From the NCBI RefSeq assembly GCF_014192915.1, contig NZ_JACHYN010000004.1, positions 310,001 to 374,000 of the forward strand: DNA of 64,000 bases, given 5' to 3'. Made by a program: the position numbers and the translations under genes. The DNA is from Azospirillum sp. OGB3 (GTDB lineage Bacteria > Pseudomonadota > Alphaproteobacteria > Azospirillales > Azospirillaceae). Positions 1 through 7,227 of this stretch are shown in pieces. Below the pieces are notes generated by a model that saw nothing but the letters and a program-made list of their open reading frames with translations, was not told the origin of the DNA and made no database searches. Within the stretch, counting starts at the first letter, position 1; every line of letters starts with the position of its first letter.

Positions 1-222
1 CTGGCCTCCGCCGCCGCGCTGTTTCGGAAGATCGAAACGCCTCCGCCTCCGTCTCCGCCCGCCGAGGAGTGGATCGTCGGCGACGCCGGGGCCTTCGGCA
101 TCGGCGCCTACGGCCGCCTGCCCACCGCCGTTCCGGCGGCTTCGGTGGCGCCGGAACTGCTGGCGCGGCGGGAGTTGGCGGCACGGCTCGACGGCGGGAT
201 GGCCGAGGACACCGCCGGCTGA
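1..222 (+). CDS. C-terminal fragment of an unknown protein
   Basis: Frame 1 is open from the window edge to a TGA at 220-222 and encodes the last 73 residues of a protein whose start lies outside the window. The visible part has a proline-rich stretch (near residues 14-20) followed by a Gly/Ala-rich segment and an Ala/Leu/Arg-rich tail. The codon use (G or C in the third position) matches neighbouring real genes. No family is recognisable from this fragment. The next gene is on the opposite strand and converges, ending at 237. The product is unknown. Confidence 0.5.
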   Translation: MASAAALFRKIETPPPPSPPAEEWIVGDAGAFGIGAYGRLPTAVPAASVAPELLARRELAARLDGGMAEDTAG

Positions 223-236
223 GGCGCGATCGTCGC

Positions 237-701
237 TCAGCCGTCCTTGCGGTACAGGGCGACCAGCGCCGTGAGGACGGCGGGGTCGTCGTAGCGGCCG
301 AGGAACAGGTCGCCGATGGCCCGGCGCAGCAGGATGCTGATCCGGGCGCGGGCGCGGCCATGAACGGCGCCCTCCAGCCGGCGGCAGCGGTTGCACAGCA
401 GGCGGACCCGCTCGACCGCCGAGCGGGTGATGCGCAGCGCCTCGACGCTGACCAGGATGTCGGTGGTGGCGGCGTATTCGGCAGCCTCCGGCCAGGGCAC
501 GCGGCGCCCGCGGCCGTCGCGCCACGTCTCGTCCGCCCCGTCGTACCAGCGCCCGTCGGGCAGGCAGCGCACGACGACCCCGTCGGGCCGCCCGCAGCAG
601 CGGCAGCGCAGATTCCCCGAGGTCTCCCCCACACGCACCGGGTCAAGATAGGGCGCACGGATCTGCATCCGGCTCCCGGAGCGTGTCTGCCTGCCCCGCA
701 T
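237..701 (-). CDS. Hypothetical protein with paired CxxC-like motifs
   Basis: This 154-residue protein has a CRCC pair near residue 33 and a CNRC pair near residue 103, separated by about 70 residues. Two Cys pairs at that spacing could hold a zinc ion, as in HNH-type or zinc-ribbon proteins, but no HNH catalytic His/Asn set is obvious. I chose the ATG at 701 because GGAA lies 6 nt upstream. In-frame ATGs at 713 and 668 are also possible, and the frame is open as far as 767. The strand is the same as that of the membrane protein gene upstream, with short palindromes between the two. The function is unknown; metal binding is an inference. Confidence 0.55.
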   Translation of the reverse strand: MRGRQTRSGSRMQIRAPYLDPVRVGETSGNLRCRCCGRPDGVVVRCLPDGRWYDGADETWRDGRGRRVPWPEAAEYAATTDILVSVEALRITRSAVERVRLLCNRCRRLEGAVHGRARARISILLRRAIGDLFLGRYDDPAVLTALVALYRKDG

Positions 702-729
702 CGGCTGTTCCATTCCCTTGGATCGGAGT

Positions 730-788
730 CCCCGCGCGGGGGAGGTCCCCGGCGGGACGGGGACCATGACACGGAACGGCCGGTTCCG
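730..788. repeat. Cluster of three short GC-rich palindromes
   Basis: Three inverted repeats lie within 60 bp. CCCCGCGCGGGG is at 730-741. GGTCCCC at 744-750 pairs with GGGGACC at 759-765. CGGAAC at 772-777 pairs with GTTCCG at 783-788. They lie between two minus-strand genes, downstream of the gene ending at 808. There is no T-run, so a classical intrinsic terminator is not evident. They could be REP-like elements or an mRNA-stabilising structure. Confidence 0.5.
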
Positions 789-807
789 CGCGTGACTTCT
801 GCGCGGG

Positions 808-1143
808 TCAGGCCGCGAAGGGCATCAGCAGCAGCGTGACCGAGGCCAGCGTGAAGGCGGCCATGGAGCGGCGTCCCACGGCGACGGCGGCCTCGTCCTG
901 CCCGCTCTCCTCCAGGCGCAGCGCCAGGAAGCCCTGGGCCATGCCCGACGCGAAGGTGATGATGTGGATGATCGCGAGGCCGGGCAGCGCGTCCAGCCCC
1001 AGCAGCAGGGTGACCGCGCCCAGCACCATGCCGTTGAAGGCGGCCTGCCGCAGGATGGGTTCCCAATGCTCGCGGGCGACGAAGGTTTCGACCATGTCCA
1101 GCGGGTGGCCGTTCCGCTCGTCCGGATCGGTGTACAGGCTCAT
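808..1143 (-). CDS. Small membrane protein
   Basis: This 111-residue protein has a charged N-terminal part (about residues 1-33) followed by hydrophobic segments near residues 37-50, 55-72 and 90-110, so two or three transmembrane helices are likely. It lies 58 bp downstream of the anti-sigma factor gene and on the same strand, so it may be the last gene of the ECF operon. No enzyme motif is visible and I do not recognise the family. Its position suggests a role in the envelope response governed by the sigma factor, which is inference. Confidence 0.6.
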   Translation of the reverse strand: MSLYTDPDERNGHPLDMVETFVAREHWEPILRQAAFNGMVLGAVTLLLGLDALPGLAIIHIITFASGMAQGFLALRLEESGQDEAAVAVGRRSMAAFTLASVTLLLMPFAA

Positions 1144-1201
1144 GGCTGGGCTCCACAGGCTTGGTGGGCTCCGCCCGACAGGGTCTCAGGGCGGTGCGGT
1201 G

Positions 1202-2020
1202 TCAGGATCGGCGGATGCTGTCCGCCATCTTCTTGGCGACGGTCAGCAGATCGCCGTCGGCCTTGTTGCCGGTGACGGTGTAGGCGACCAGCCCGGCCCG
1301 CCAGTAGACGAGCCGCAGGCTGTCCTGCACGACGGTGTGCAGCGTGCCATCCTGCGCCGGACCTCCCGACGCGACGAACAGGGTCAGCAGTTCGCCGTCC
1401 GGTTCCCTGTAGAGAAACTGGAGAGCGGTGCCATGGTTCCATGGAACGATGCTGGCCCGGATCAGGGTCAGTTCCGGACCGATGGCGGGAAGCGCCACCG
1501 TCATGCCGCGGCCCTCTGGCAGCGGCACCTGGGCGGTCTGCGCCGGGACCGGCGTTGCGTCCATCTGGGGCGGGGCCGGCTGCAGCGTGTTGAGCGCGAC
1601 CGCCTTGGAATGGGCCTCCGCCGCCTCGTCCGCGAAGGCGGGGACATCATCGACCGCGCCGGCCAGTTGCGGCCCGGCGGTCCCGCCCGACTGCACCCAC
1701 ACGGTCAGGCTCCACCCCCCCATGACCAGCAGCATGGCGGCGGCCAGCGGGGCGACCCGCCGGGAGAAGCGGTCCATGTCCAGGCGCCAGCGCAGGCGTC
1801 CCGCCAGCGTTTCGGTTTCCCGCACCGAAACGGCGGCCATCATGTCGAGGCCAAGCTTCAGCATTTCCTGCTGGTGCCGATACTCGTCCAGCTTGGCGGC
1901 CAGGGCCGGGTTGACGGCGAGCTGCGCTTCGAAGGCGGCGCGGCGGGCCGGCTCCATCTCCCCGTCCATGTAGAGATGCAGGTCGACGTCCTGGTTGAGG
2001 CTGATGGGATCGCCGCCCAT
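1202..2020 (-). CDS. Transmembrane anti-sigma factor
   Basis: This 272-residue protein has a short N-terminal helical domain resembling anti-sigma factors (a D-x-x-L-H-L-Y-M-D-G-E-M pattern near residues 11-24), one hydrophobic segment near residues 90-110 and a C-terminal region probably in the periplasm. This matches single-pass anti-sigma factors that hold an ECF sigma factor at the membrane until a signal arrives. No zinc-binding HxxxCxxC is seen, so it is of the non-zinc kind. It begins 3 bp after the ECF sigma gene ends, which fits co-translation of a sigma/anti-sigma pair. The signal it senses is not evident. Confidence 0.82.
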   Translation of the reverse strand: MGGDPISLNQDVDLHLYMDGEMEPARRAAFEAQLAVNPALAAKLDEYRHQQEMLKLGLDMMAAVSVRETETLAGRLRWRLDMDRFSRRVAPLAAAMLLVMGGWSLTVWVQSGGTAGPQLAGAVDDVPAFADEAAEAHSKAVALNTLQPAPPQMDATPVPAQTAQVPLPEGRGMTVALPAIGPELTLIRASIVPWNHGTALQFLYREPDGELLTLFVASGGPAQDGTLHTVVQDSLRLVYWRAGLVAYTVTGNKADGDLLTVAKKMADSIRRS

Positions 2021-2023
2021 GGC

Positions 2024-2587
2024 TCACCTCACCGCCCGCAGGGCGGTCTGGGCGCGGTCGCCTTGGCCGATCTCCCGGCGGCCGATCTCCCGGCGGCCCA
2101 TTTCCCGATGGCCCATCTCGACGCGCAACGCCTCCCGCCCGCGGGCCAGGCGCGACATCAGCGTGCCGAGCGGGATGTCCAACTGGCGGGCGGCCTCCTG
2201 GTAGCTCATGCCCTCCACGGCGACGAGGGTGAGGACACGGCGCTGCTCGTCGGGAAGGGTGGAGAAGGCTTCGATGGTCCGCATCAATTCGACATGGTCG
2301 GGCTGGTTGGGCGGCATCTGCCCGTAGGCCATGGCCTCGATGGCCGAGGCGCCGCGCGCCCGCACCTGCTCCCGCCGCACCCCGTTGACGTGGACGTTGT
2401 GCAGGATGCCGAACAGCCAAGACCGCAGGTCGCCGTTCGGCCGGAAGGTTCGGGAACCGGAAATGGCGCGCACCAGCGTCTCCTGCACGAGATCCTCCGC
2501 ATCGTCGCGGTTGCGCGCCAGCGCGAGGGCGTAGCGGCGCAGGGAGCGCAGTTGATTCGACAGTTGATCGCGCAGGCTGAACGTCAC
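2024..2587 (-). CDS. ECF-type RNA polymerase sigma factor
   Basis: This 187-residue protein has the two regions of ECF sigma-70 factors. Sigma region 2 spans about residues 10-80, with the DAEDLVQETLVRA stretch and a W-L-F-G-I-L-H-N helix. Region 4 spans about residues 115-170, with a helix-turn-helix around S-Y-Q-E-A-A-R-Q-L-D-I-P-L-G-T. It directs RNA polymerase to a small regulon and is presumably held inactive by the anti-sigma factor encoded just downstream. The start is GTG at 2587, with a purine-rich GGGGTGGAG before it. The C-terminal tail is a four-fold five-residue repeat encoded by a 15-bp tandem repeat, which is unusual for the family. Confidence 0.9.
   Translation of the reverse strand: MTFSLRDQLSNQLRSLRRYALALARNRDDAEDLVQETLVRAISGSRTFRPNGDLRSWLFGILHNVHVNGVRREQVRARGASAIEAMAYGQMPPNQPDHVELMRTIEAFSTLPDEQRRVLTLVAVEGMSYQEAARQLDIPLGTLMSRLARGREALRVEMGHREMGRREIGRREIGQGDRAQTALRAVR
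2065..2124. repeat. 15-bp tandem repeat, four units, at the end of the sigma factor gene
   Basis: Two exact copies of GGCCGATCTCCCGGC (2065-2079 and 2080-2094) are followed by two degenerate copies (2095-2109 and 2110-2124). The array is in frame and encodes E-[MI]-G-x-R type five-residue repeats at the C-terminus of the ECF sigma factor. Because the unit is a multiple of three, gain or loss of units would keep the frame. The number of units may therefore vary between strains. Confidence 0.8.
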
Positions 2588-2679
2588 GTCTCCACCCCGT
2601 GGACTGGATTTTCCCGATTTCCTGCTCTGTTTTCGTTTCGGGAGGGCCTTTTAATCCCGGGGCGGGACGCTTTCCGCGG

Positions 2680-3066
2680 TCAATCGTCGTCGTGGTCGCG
2701 GGACGGCCGGTGCAGGGAGCCGTCGGCGAGGATGATCTCGCTGGCCATCAGCCCGCCCTTGCTGGCACGTCCGGTGACGGTGATGGGTGCGCCTTGCGCA
2801 ATGCCTTCCGGTAGGGCGCCGCGCATCCTGACATCCGTCCGGCCGCTGTCGTCCTGAACGGTCATCCAGTTGACGCCCACCGCGGCGACCGACCCGGAGA
2901 CGGTGCCGCCCCCGGTCCGCAGCACCTCGGCGACCGGCTGCGGCGAGGCGGCCTGAACCCTGCGGTGCCGCTCGCCGGCATCGGCGGAACCGGACAGCAG
3001 AAGGGCGACGAAGGCCGCCGCCAGGACGGGGGCGGCCAGGGCGGGGAGGGTGGTGGAAGGGCGCAT
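2680..3066 (-). CDS. Secreted OB-fold-like small protein
   Basis: This 128-residue protein begins with a clear signal peptide (Arg near the N-terminus, a hydrophobic core about residues 8-24, and a likely cut after ADA near residue 30). The rest has alternating beta-like stretches (G-T-V-S-G-S-V, W-M-T-V-Q-D, D-V-R-M-R-G, I-T-V-T-G-R), as in small periplasmic OB-fold proteins. It ends in a charged D-H-D-D-D tail. I chose the ATG at 3066 because GGAG lies 8 nt upstream; the frame itself is open further up. It precedes the ECF sigma gene on the same strand and may be part of its regulon. The exact family is uncertain. Confidence 0.6.
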   Translation of the reverse strand: MRPSTTLPALAAPVLAAAFVALLLSGSADAGERHRRVQAASPQPVAEVLRTGGGTVSGSVAAVGVNWMTVQDDSGRTDVRMRGALPEGIAQGAPITVTGRASKGGLMASEIILADGSLHRPSRDHDDD

Positions 3067-3212
3067 GATCCTGTCTCCATCGCAAGGGGCGGGAGGTCCG
3101 CCCGAACAGGAAGGATCATGGCAGGGTGCGGCTGAGCCTCGCCTGAACGGGGCGTTCAACCGCGGTTCAGGGAGGCCGGTCACAAACCGCTTGATCGGCG
3201 GGGGGCAGCTTA

Positions 3213-3234
3213 TAAATTAGAAATGACTCATTTT
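3213..3234. promoter_or_regulatory. Putative ArsR-family operator upstream of the SqrR/BigR-like gene
   Basis: The 22 bases read TAAATTAG, a 6-bp spacer, then CTCATTTT. They match the stronger palindrome at 8330-8351 at 17 of 22 positions with the same layout. The centre holds AAATGA-C-TCATTT. The site lies 18 bp before the start of the ArsR-type regulator gene, which fits autoregulation. The call rests on the match between the two sites and on their position. Confidence 0.65.
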
Positions 3235-3251
3235 TAGGGTGGACGTGGCTC

Positions 3252-3602
3252 ATGCCATCCATCGAGCCGCCGCTCGACCCCGCCGAGCTGGAAGAGCGGG
3301 CTGCCGAGGCGGAAGCCTTCCTGCGCTCCATCGCCAGCCGTCACCGGCTGATGATCCTGTGCAGCCTGCTGGACGGGGAAATGCCGGTGGGCGACCTCGC
3401 GCGGCGGCTCGGCCTGTCGCAGTCGAACCTGTCGCAGCATCTCGCCAAGCTGCGGGACGAGGGGCTGGTCGCCACCCGGCGCGACGGCACCTCGATCCAC
3501 TACCACATCGGGTCGGACCGGGTGCGGCCGATCCTGCTGGAACTGTACCGCCAGTTCTGCGTCGGCGCGCGCTGCGTGGCTGATGCGGACCCCAGCCCCT
3601 GA
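3252..3602 (+). CDS. ArsR-family regulator of the SqrR/BigR persulfide-sensing type
   Basis: This 116-residue winged-helix repressor has a recognition helix around residues 48-68 (L-S-Q-S-N-L-S-Q-H-L) and the wing near 74-86. Cysteines are at positions 37, 103 and 108. The C37-C103 spacing of 66 residues equals that of the redox pair in SqrR (41/107) and BigR (42/108), which form a polysulfide bridge when reactive sulfur is present and release DNA. The classical metal-site ELCVCDL motif of arsenic sensors is absent. The gene converges on the rhodanese/RND operon, and the operator before it recurs in front of that operon. Sulfide or persulfide sensing is therefore a well-supported inference. 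Confidence 0.87.
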   Translation: MPSIEPPLDPAELEERAAEAEAFLRSIASRHRLMILCSLLDGEMPVGDLARRLGLSQSNLSQHLAKLRDEGLVATRRDGTSIHYHIGSDRVRPILLELYRQFCVGARCVADADPSP

Positions 3603-3612
3603 AACACTCCCT

Positions 3613-3993
3613 TCAGCGCTCGATCGGGCCGGACGCGGCCATCCAGGCGGCCATGCCGCCGCTCAGCCGATGAATGTCTCTGGAAAACCCGGCAGCCGCC
3701 ATCCTGGCCGACGCCGGGCCGCAGCGCCGCCCGCTTTGGCAATGGAAGACCAGATGCTTGCCCGTCGCGTCCGGCACGCGGGCCGGGTCGAACTGCGACA
3801 GCGGCACCAGCGTGGCGCCGGGGATGTGACCGGCGCGGTGCTCTTGCGGCTCGCGGACATCGACGATCACCGCCGAGCCGTCCTTCAGCCAGCCCATGAC
3901 GGTGGCGGCGTCGACGGTCTTGATCTGGTCGCTCATGGGGTTTGCGCTCCGGTTGAGGCCGAGGAAGGAGAGTAGGGTCTTGAGCATGGTCAT
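3613..3993 (-). CDS. Rhodanese-domain sulfurtransferase
   Basis: This 126-residue single-domain rhodanese transfers sulfane sulfur from thiosulfate or persulfides to an acceptor. The active-site loop is HCQSGRRC, with the catalytic Cys at residue 85 and a second Cys at 91; the V-D-V-R-E-P-Q-E motif is near residue 44 and the closing S-G-G-M-A-A-W motif near residue 111. A short hydrophobic N-terminus (residues 3-13) could be a membrane tether, but an internal start at Met20 would remove it. The start overlaps the stop of the RND pump gene in an ATGA, so the two are translationally coupled. The pairing suggests a shared role in sulfur stress. Confidence 0.9.
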   Translation of the reverse strand: MTMLKTLLSFLGLNRSANPMSDQIKTVDAATVMGWLKDGSAVIVDVREPQEHRAGHIPGATLVPLSQFDPARVPDATGKHLVFHCQSGRRCGPASARMAAAGFSRDIHRLSGGMAAWMAASGPIER

Positions 3994-6900
3994 CCCTGGA
4001 CGTTGGAAGGTTCACGATGGTCAGTGGCTTCCCCGCGCAGGACGATGTAGATCGCCGGGATCACCAGCACCGTCAGGAGGGTCGAGCTGAACAGCCCGAA
4101 CAGCAGCGAGATCGCCAGCCCCTGGAAGATCGGGTCGGTCAGGATGAAGGCGGCGCCGATCATCGCGGCGACGGCGGTCAGCAGGATCGGCTTGAAGCGG
4201 ATCGCCCCGGCCTCCAGCACCGCCGCGCGCAGCGGCATCCCGCGCTCCCGCAGATGGCGGATGAAATCCACCAGCAGGATGGAGTTGCGCACGATGATCC
4301 CGGCCAGCGCGATGAAGCCGATCATCGAGGTGGCGGTGAAGGCCGCGCCGAACAGCCAGTGGCCCAGCACGATGCCGATCAGCGTCAGCGGCACCGGCAC
4401 CAGGATGACCAGCGGCAGCTTGAAGCTGCCGAACTGCGCGACGACCAGCAGATAGATGCCCAGGATCGCCACCCCGAAGGCCGCCCCCATGTCGCGGAAG
4501 GTGACATAAGTGATTTCCCACTCGCCATCCCACAGCAGCACCGGCCGGCTCTGGTCGTCGGGCTGGCCGTGCAGCCGGACCTCCGGCGCGGCGGCGAGCC
4601 CGGCGGCGGCCCAATCGACGGTTTCCAGCCGCTCCTGCACCGCCAGCATGCCGTAGATCGGCGCCTCGAACCGCCCGGCCAGATCGGCCATGACCATCTC
4701 CGCGAAGCGCCCGTTGTGGCGGAACAGCGTGTGGGAAGCCGGTTCGCGGGTCATCGTCACCAGATCGCCGAGCTCCACCGTGCCGCGCGCCCCCGGAACC
4801 GGGGTGGCGAGCAGGCGCTCGGACAGGAACAGGCCGGAGCGCGGCATCCGCACGGCGATCTCGATGGGGGTGCGCCCCGCGCCGCGGTGCGAGTAGCCGA
4901 CCGGAACGCCGCCGGTCAGCGCGCGCAGCGTGTCGTATACCGCCTGCTCCTCCACGCCGTGGAACTCCAGGCTTTCGCGGTCCAGCGCGAAACGCAGCCG
5001 GTCGCCGGTCGGGCGGATGCTGTTCTCCACGTCGACGATGAAGTCCACGCCGCGGAAGGCGTCCTCCACCGCCAGCGCCGCCTTGCGCCGCGTCTCGGCG
5101 TCGGGGCCGTAGACCTCCATCAGCAGGGTGGACAGCACGGGCGGGCCGGGCGGCACCTCGACCACCTTCAGCACGGCCCCGGCGGGCAGGGAGAGGGTGG
5201 AGAGCCGCGCCCGGATGTCGAGCGCGACCGCGTGGCTGCTGCGGCTCCGCTCGCCCTTGGGGGCGAGGTTGACCTGGAGGTCGCCCTGCTCCGGCTGGTC
5301 GCGCAGGTAGTAGTGCCGGACCAGACCGTTGAAATTGAAGGGAGAGGCGGTCCCGGCATAGGCCTGGACGCTGGCCAGTTCCGGCAGATCGGCGATCTTT
5401 TGTGCTGCGGCGAGCAGGGCGCGCTCCGCGTCCTCCGGCGCCGCGCCGCGCGGCAGGTCGAGCACCACCTGAAGCTCCGACTTGTTGTCGAAGGGCAGCA
5501 GCTTCACCGCCACGTCCTTGCTGTAGAACAGACCCGTCGAGGCGAGGGTGGCCACCCCGACCGCCAGCAGGAAGATCCAGGCGCGGCGCTTGCTGCGCAC
5601 CAGCGGGCGCGCGGCGGCGCGGTAGAGGCGGCCCAGCCGCCCACCGCCGTCCTCGCCATGCCCGTTCCCGTGCGCCGGCAGCTCCCCCGGACGCAGCGTC
5701 ACCATCAGCCAGGGCGTCAGCACCATGGCGACGAAGAAGCTGAAGACCATGGCGGCGGAGGCGTTGGCCGGGATCGGGCTCATGTAGGGGCCCATCAGGC
5801 CGGAGACGAACATCATCGGCAGAAGCGCGGCGATGACCGTCAGGGTGGCGACGATGGTCGGGTTGCCGACCTCCGCCACCGCCTCGACGGCGGCCTGGAC
5901 CTTGCTCCGCCCGTCGCGCATCGACCAATGGCGGTCGATGTTCTCCACCACCACGATGGCGTCGTCGACCAGGATGCCTATGGAGAAGATCAGGGCGAAC
6001 AGGCTGACCCGGTTGATGGTGTAGCCCATCAGCCAGGACGCGAACAGGGTCAGCAGGATCGTCGTCGGGATGACGACCAGGGTCACCAGCCCTTCGCGCC
6101 AGCCGATGGCTAGGATGATCAGCCCGACGATGGTGACGGTGGCGAGCGCCAGATGAAACAGCAGCTCGTTCACCTTCTCGTCGGCCGTCTCGCCGTAGTT
6201 GCGGGTGACGGTCAGCGTCAGGTCCCTGGGCAGCCCCTCCGCCTGGATGGCCTGAACGCGCTCCAGCACGCGGTCGGCGATGGTGACGGCGTTGGCCCCG
6301 GCGCGCTTGGCGATGGCGATGGTGACGGCGGGGGTACGGACCAGCCCGCCCTTGCCGTCCGGCACCAGATGCCAAGCGCTGCTCTCGTCGGGGCGCGCCC
6401 CCGCCACCACGTCGGCGACGTCCTTCACATAGACGGGCCGCCCGTCGCGTGTGGTGACCAGAAGCAGCCCGATGTCCGTCGTCCCCTGAAGGGTCTGGCC
6501 GGCGACCACCGGCAGGCTGCCGCCCGTGCTGCGCAGCGACCCGGAGATGAAGGAGCGGTTGGCGTTCCTCACCTTGTCGACGAGCTGGTTCAGCGTGACT
6601 CCGTAGAGCGCCAACCGCTCCGGGTCGGGCTCCACGCGGATCTGGTCGGGGCTCCCCCCGACGATGAAACTGCGCCCGACATCCTCGACCTGGGTGAGCT
6701 GGCCCAGCAGGTCGTCGGCCACGCCGTGCAGGGCGTTGACGGTCCAGCGCCCGGCGGCCTCCGCCCGGGGCGACAGGGTGAGCGTCAGGATGGCGACGTC
6801 GTTGATGCCGCGCCCAACGATCAGCGGTTCCGGGATGCCCAGCGGGATGCGGTCCATGCTGGCCCGCACCCGCTCGTGCACGCGCAGGATGGCGTCGTCG

Positions 6901-7217
6901 GACGGGGTGCCGACGAGGAAGCGCGCGGTGACCACCACACGGTCGTCCATGGTCTGGCTGTAGGTGTGCTCCACCCCGTCGATGCCCTTGACGATCTCCT
7001 CCAGCGGCCGGGTGACCAGCTCCACCGCGTCGCCGGCCTTCAGCCCGTCGGCCTGGACGAGGATGTCGACCATGGGGACGCTGATCTGCGGCTCCTCCTC
7101 GCGCGGGAGGGACATCAGGGCGATGGCGCCGACCGCCAGCGAGGCGAGCAGCAGCAGCGGGGTCAGGGGGGAGCGGATGAAGGTCCGCGTCAGCACCCCG
7201 GACAGGCCGAGCCTCAT
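3990..7217 (-). CDS. RND efflux pump, inner-membrane permease
   Basis: This 1075-residue protein has the full RND layout: one N-terminal transmembrane helix, a large periplasmic loop, a block of helices at about residues 340-520, a second large loop and a final helix block near 880-1060. The proton-relay Asp pair is present in S-I-G-I-L-V-D-D-A-I-V-V-V-E-N in the fourth helix. The methionine clusters of copper/silver pumps are not apparent, so a hydrophobic or anionic substrate is more likely than a metal. It sits 10 bp after the adaptor gene and overlaps the rhodanese gene. No outer-membrane channel gene is nearby, so a shared TolC-type protein would be needed. Confidence 0.92.
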   Translation of the reverse strand: MRLGLSGVLTRTFIRSPLTPLLLLASLAVGAIALMSLPREEEPQISVPMVDILVQADGLKAGDAVELVTRPLEEIVKGIDGVEHTYSQTMDDRVVVTARFLVGTPSDDAILRVHERVRASMDRIPLGIPEPLIVGRGINDVAILTLTLSPRAEAAGRWTVNALHGVADDLLGQLTQVEDVGRSFIVGGSPDQIRVEPDPERLALYGVTLNQLVDKVRNANRSFISGSLRSTGGSLPVVAGQTLQGTTDIGLLLVTTRDGRPVYVKDVADVVAGARPDESSAWHLVPDGKGGLVRTPAVTIAIAKRAGANAVTIADRVLERVQAIQAEGLPRDLTLTVTRNYGETADEKVNELLFHLALATVTIVGLIILAIGWREGLVTLVVIPTTILLTLFASWLMGYTINRVSLFALIFSIGILVDDAIVVVENIDRHWSMRDGRSKVQAAVEAVAEVGNPTIVATLTVIAALLPMMFVSGLMGPYMSPIPANASAAMVFSFFVAMVLTPWLMVTLRPGELPAHGNGHGEDGGGRLGRLYRAAARPLVRSKRRAWIFLLAVGVATLASTGLFYSKDVAVKLLPFDNKSELQVVLDLPRGAAPEDAERALLAAAQKIADLPELASVQAYAGTASPFNFNGLVRHYYLRDQPEQGDLQVNLAPKGERSRSSHAVALDIRARLSTLSLPAGAVLKVVEVPPGPPVLSTLLMEVYGPDAETRRKAALAVEDAFRGVDFIVDVENSIRPTGDRLRFALDRESLEFHGVEEQAVYDTLRALTGGVPVGYSHRGAGRTPIEIAVRMPRSGLFLSERLLATPVPGARGTVELGDLVTMTREPASHTLFRHNGRFAEMVMADLAGRFEAPIYGMLAVQERLETVDWAAAGLAAAPEVRLHGQPDDQSRPVLLWDGEWEITYVTFRDMGAAFGVAILGIYLLVVAQFGSFKLPLVILVPVPLTLIGIVLGHWLFGAAFTATSMIGFIALAGIIVRNSILLVDFIRHLRERGMPLRAAVLEAGAIRFKPILLTAVAAMIGAAFILTDPIFQGLAISLLFGLFSSTLLTVLVIPAIYIVLRGEATDHREPSNVQG

Positions 7218-7227
7218 GGGGTCCCCC

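Noticed and set aside
836..2857. 673-codon open frame on the plus strand over the ECF/anti-sigma genes
   Set aside because: It is antisense to genes with clear family signatures; its product is rich in His, Gln, Gly and Arg, as expected from a shadow frame in GC-rich DNA.
4017..6113. 698-codon plus-strand frame over the RND permease gene
   Set aside because: Composition is low-complexity (Gln/Arg/His/Asp) and it mirrors the RND coding strand.
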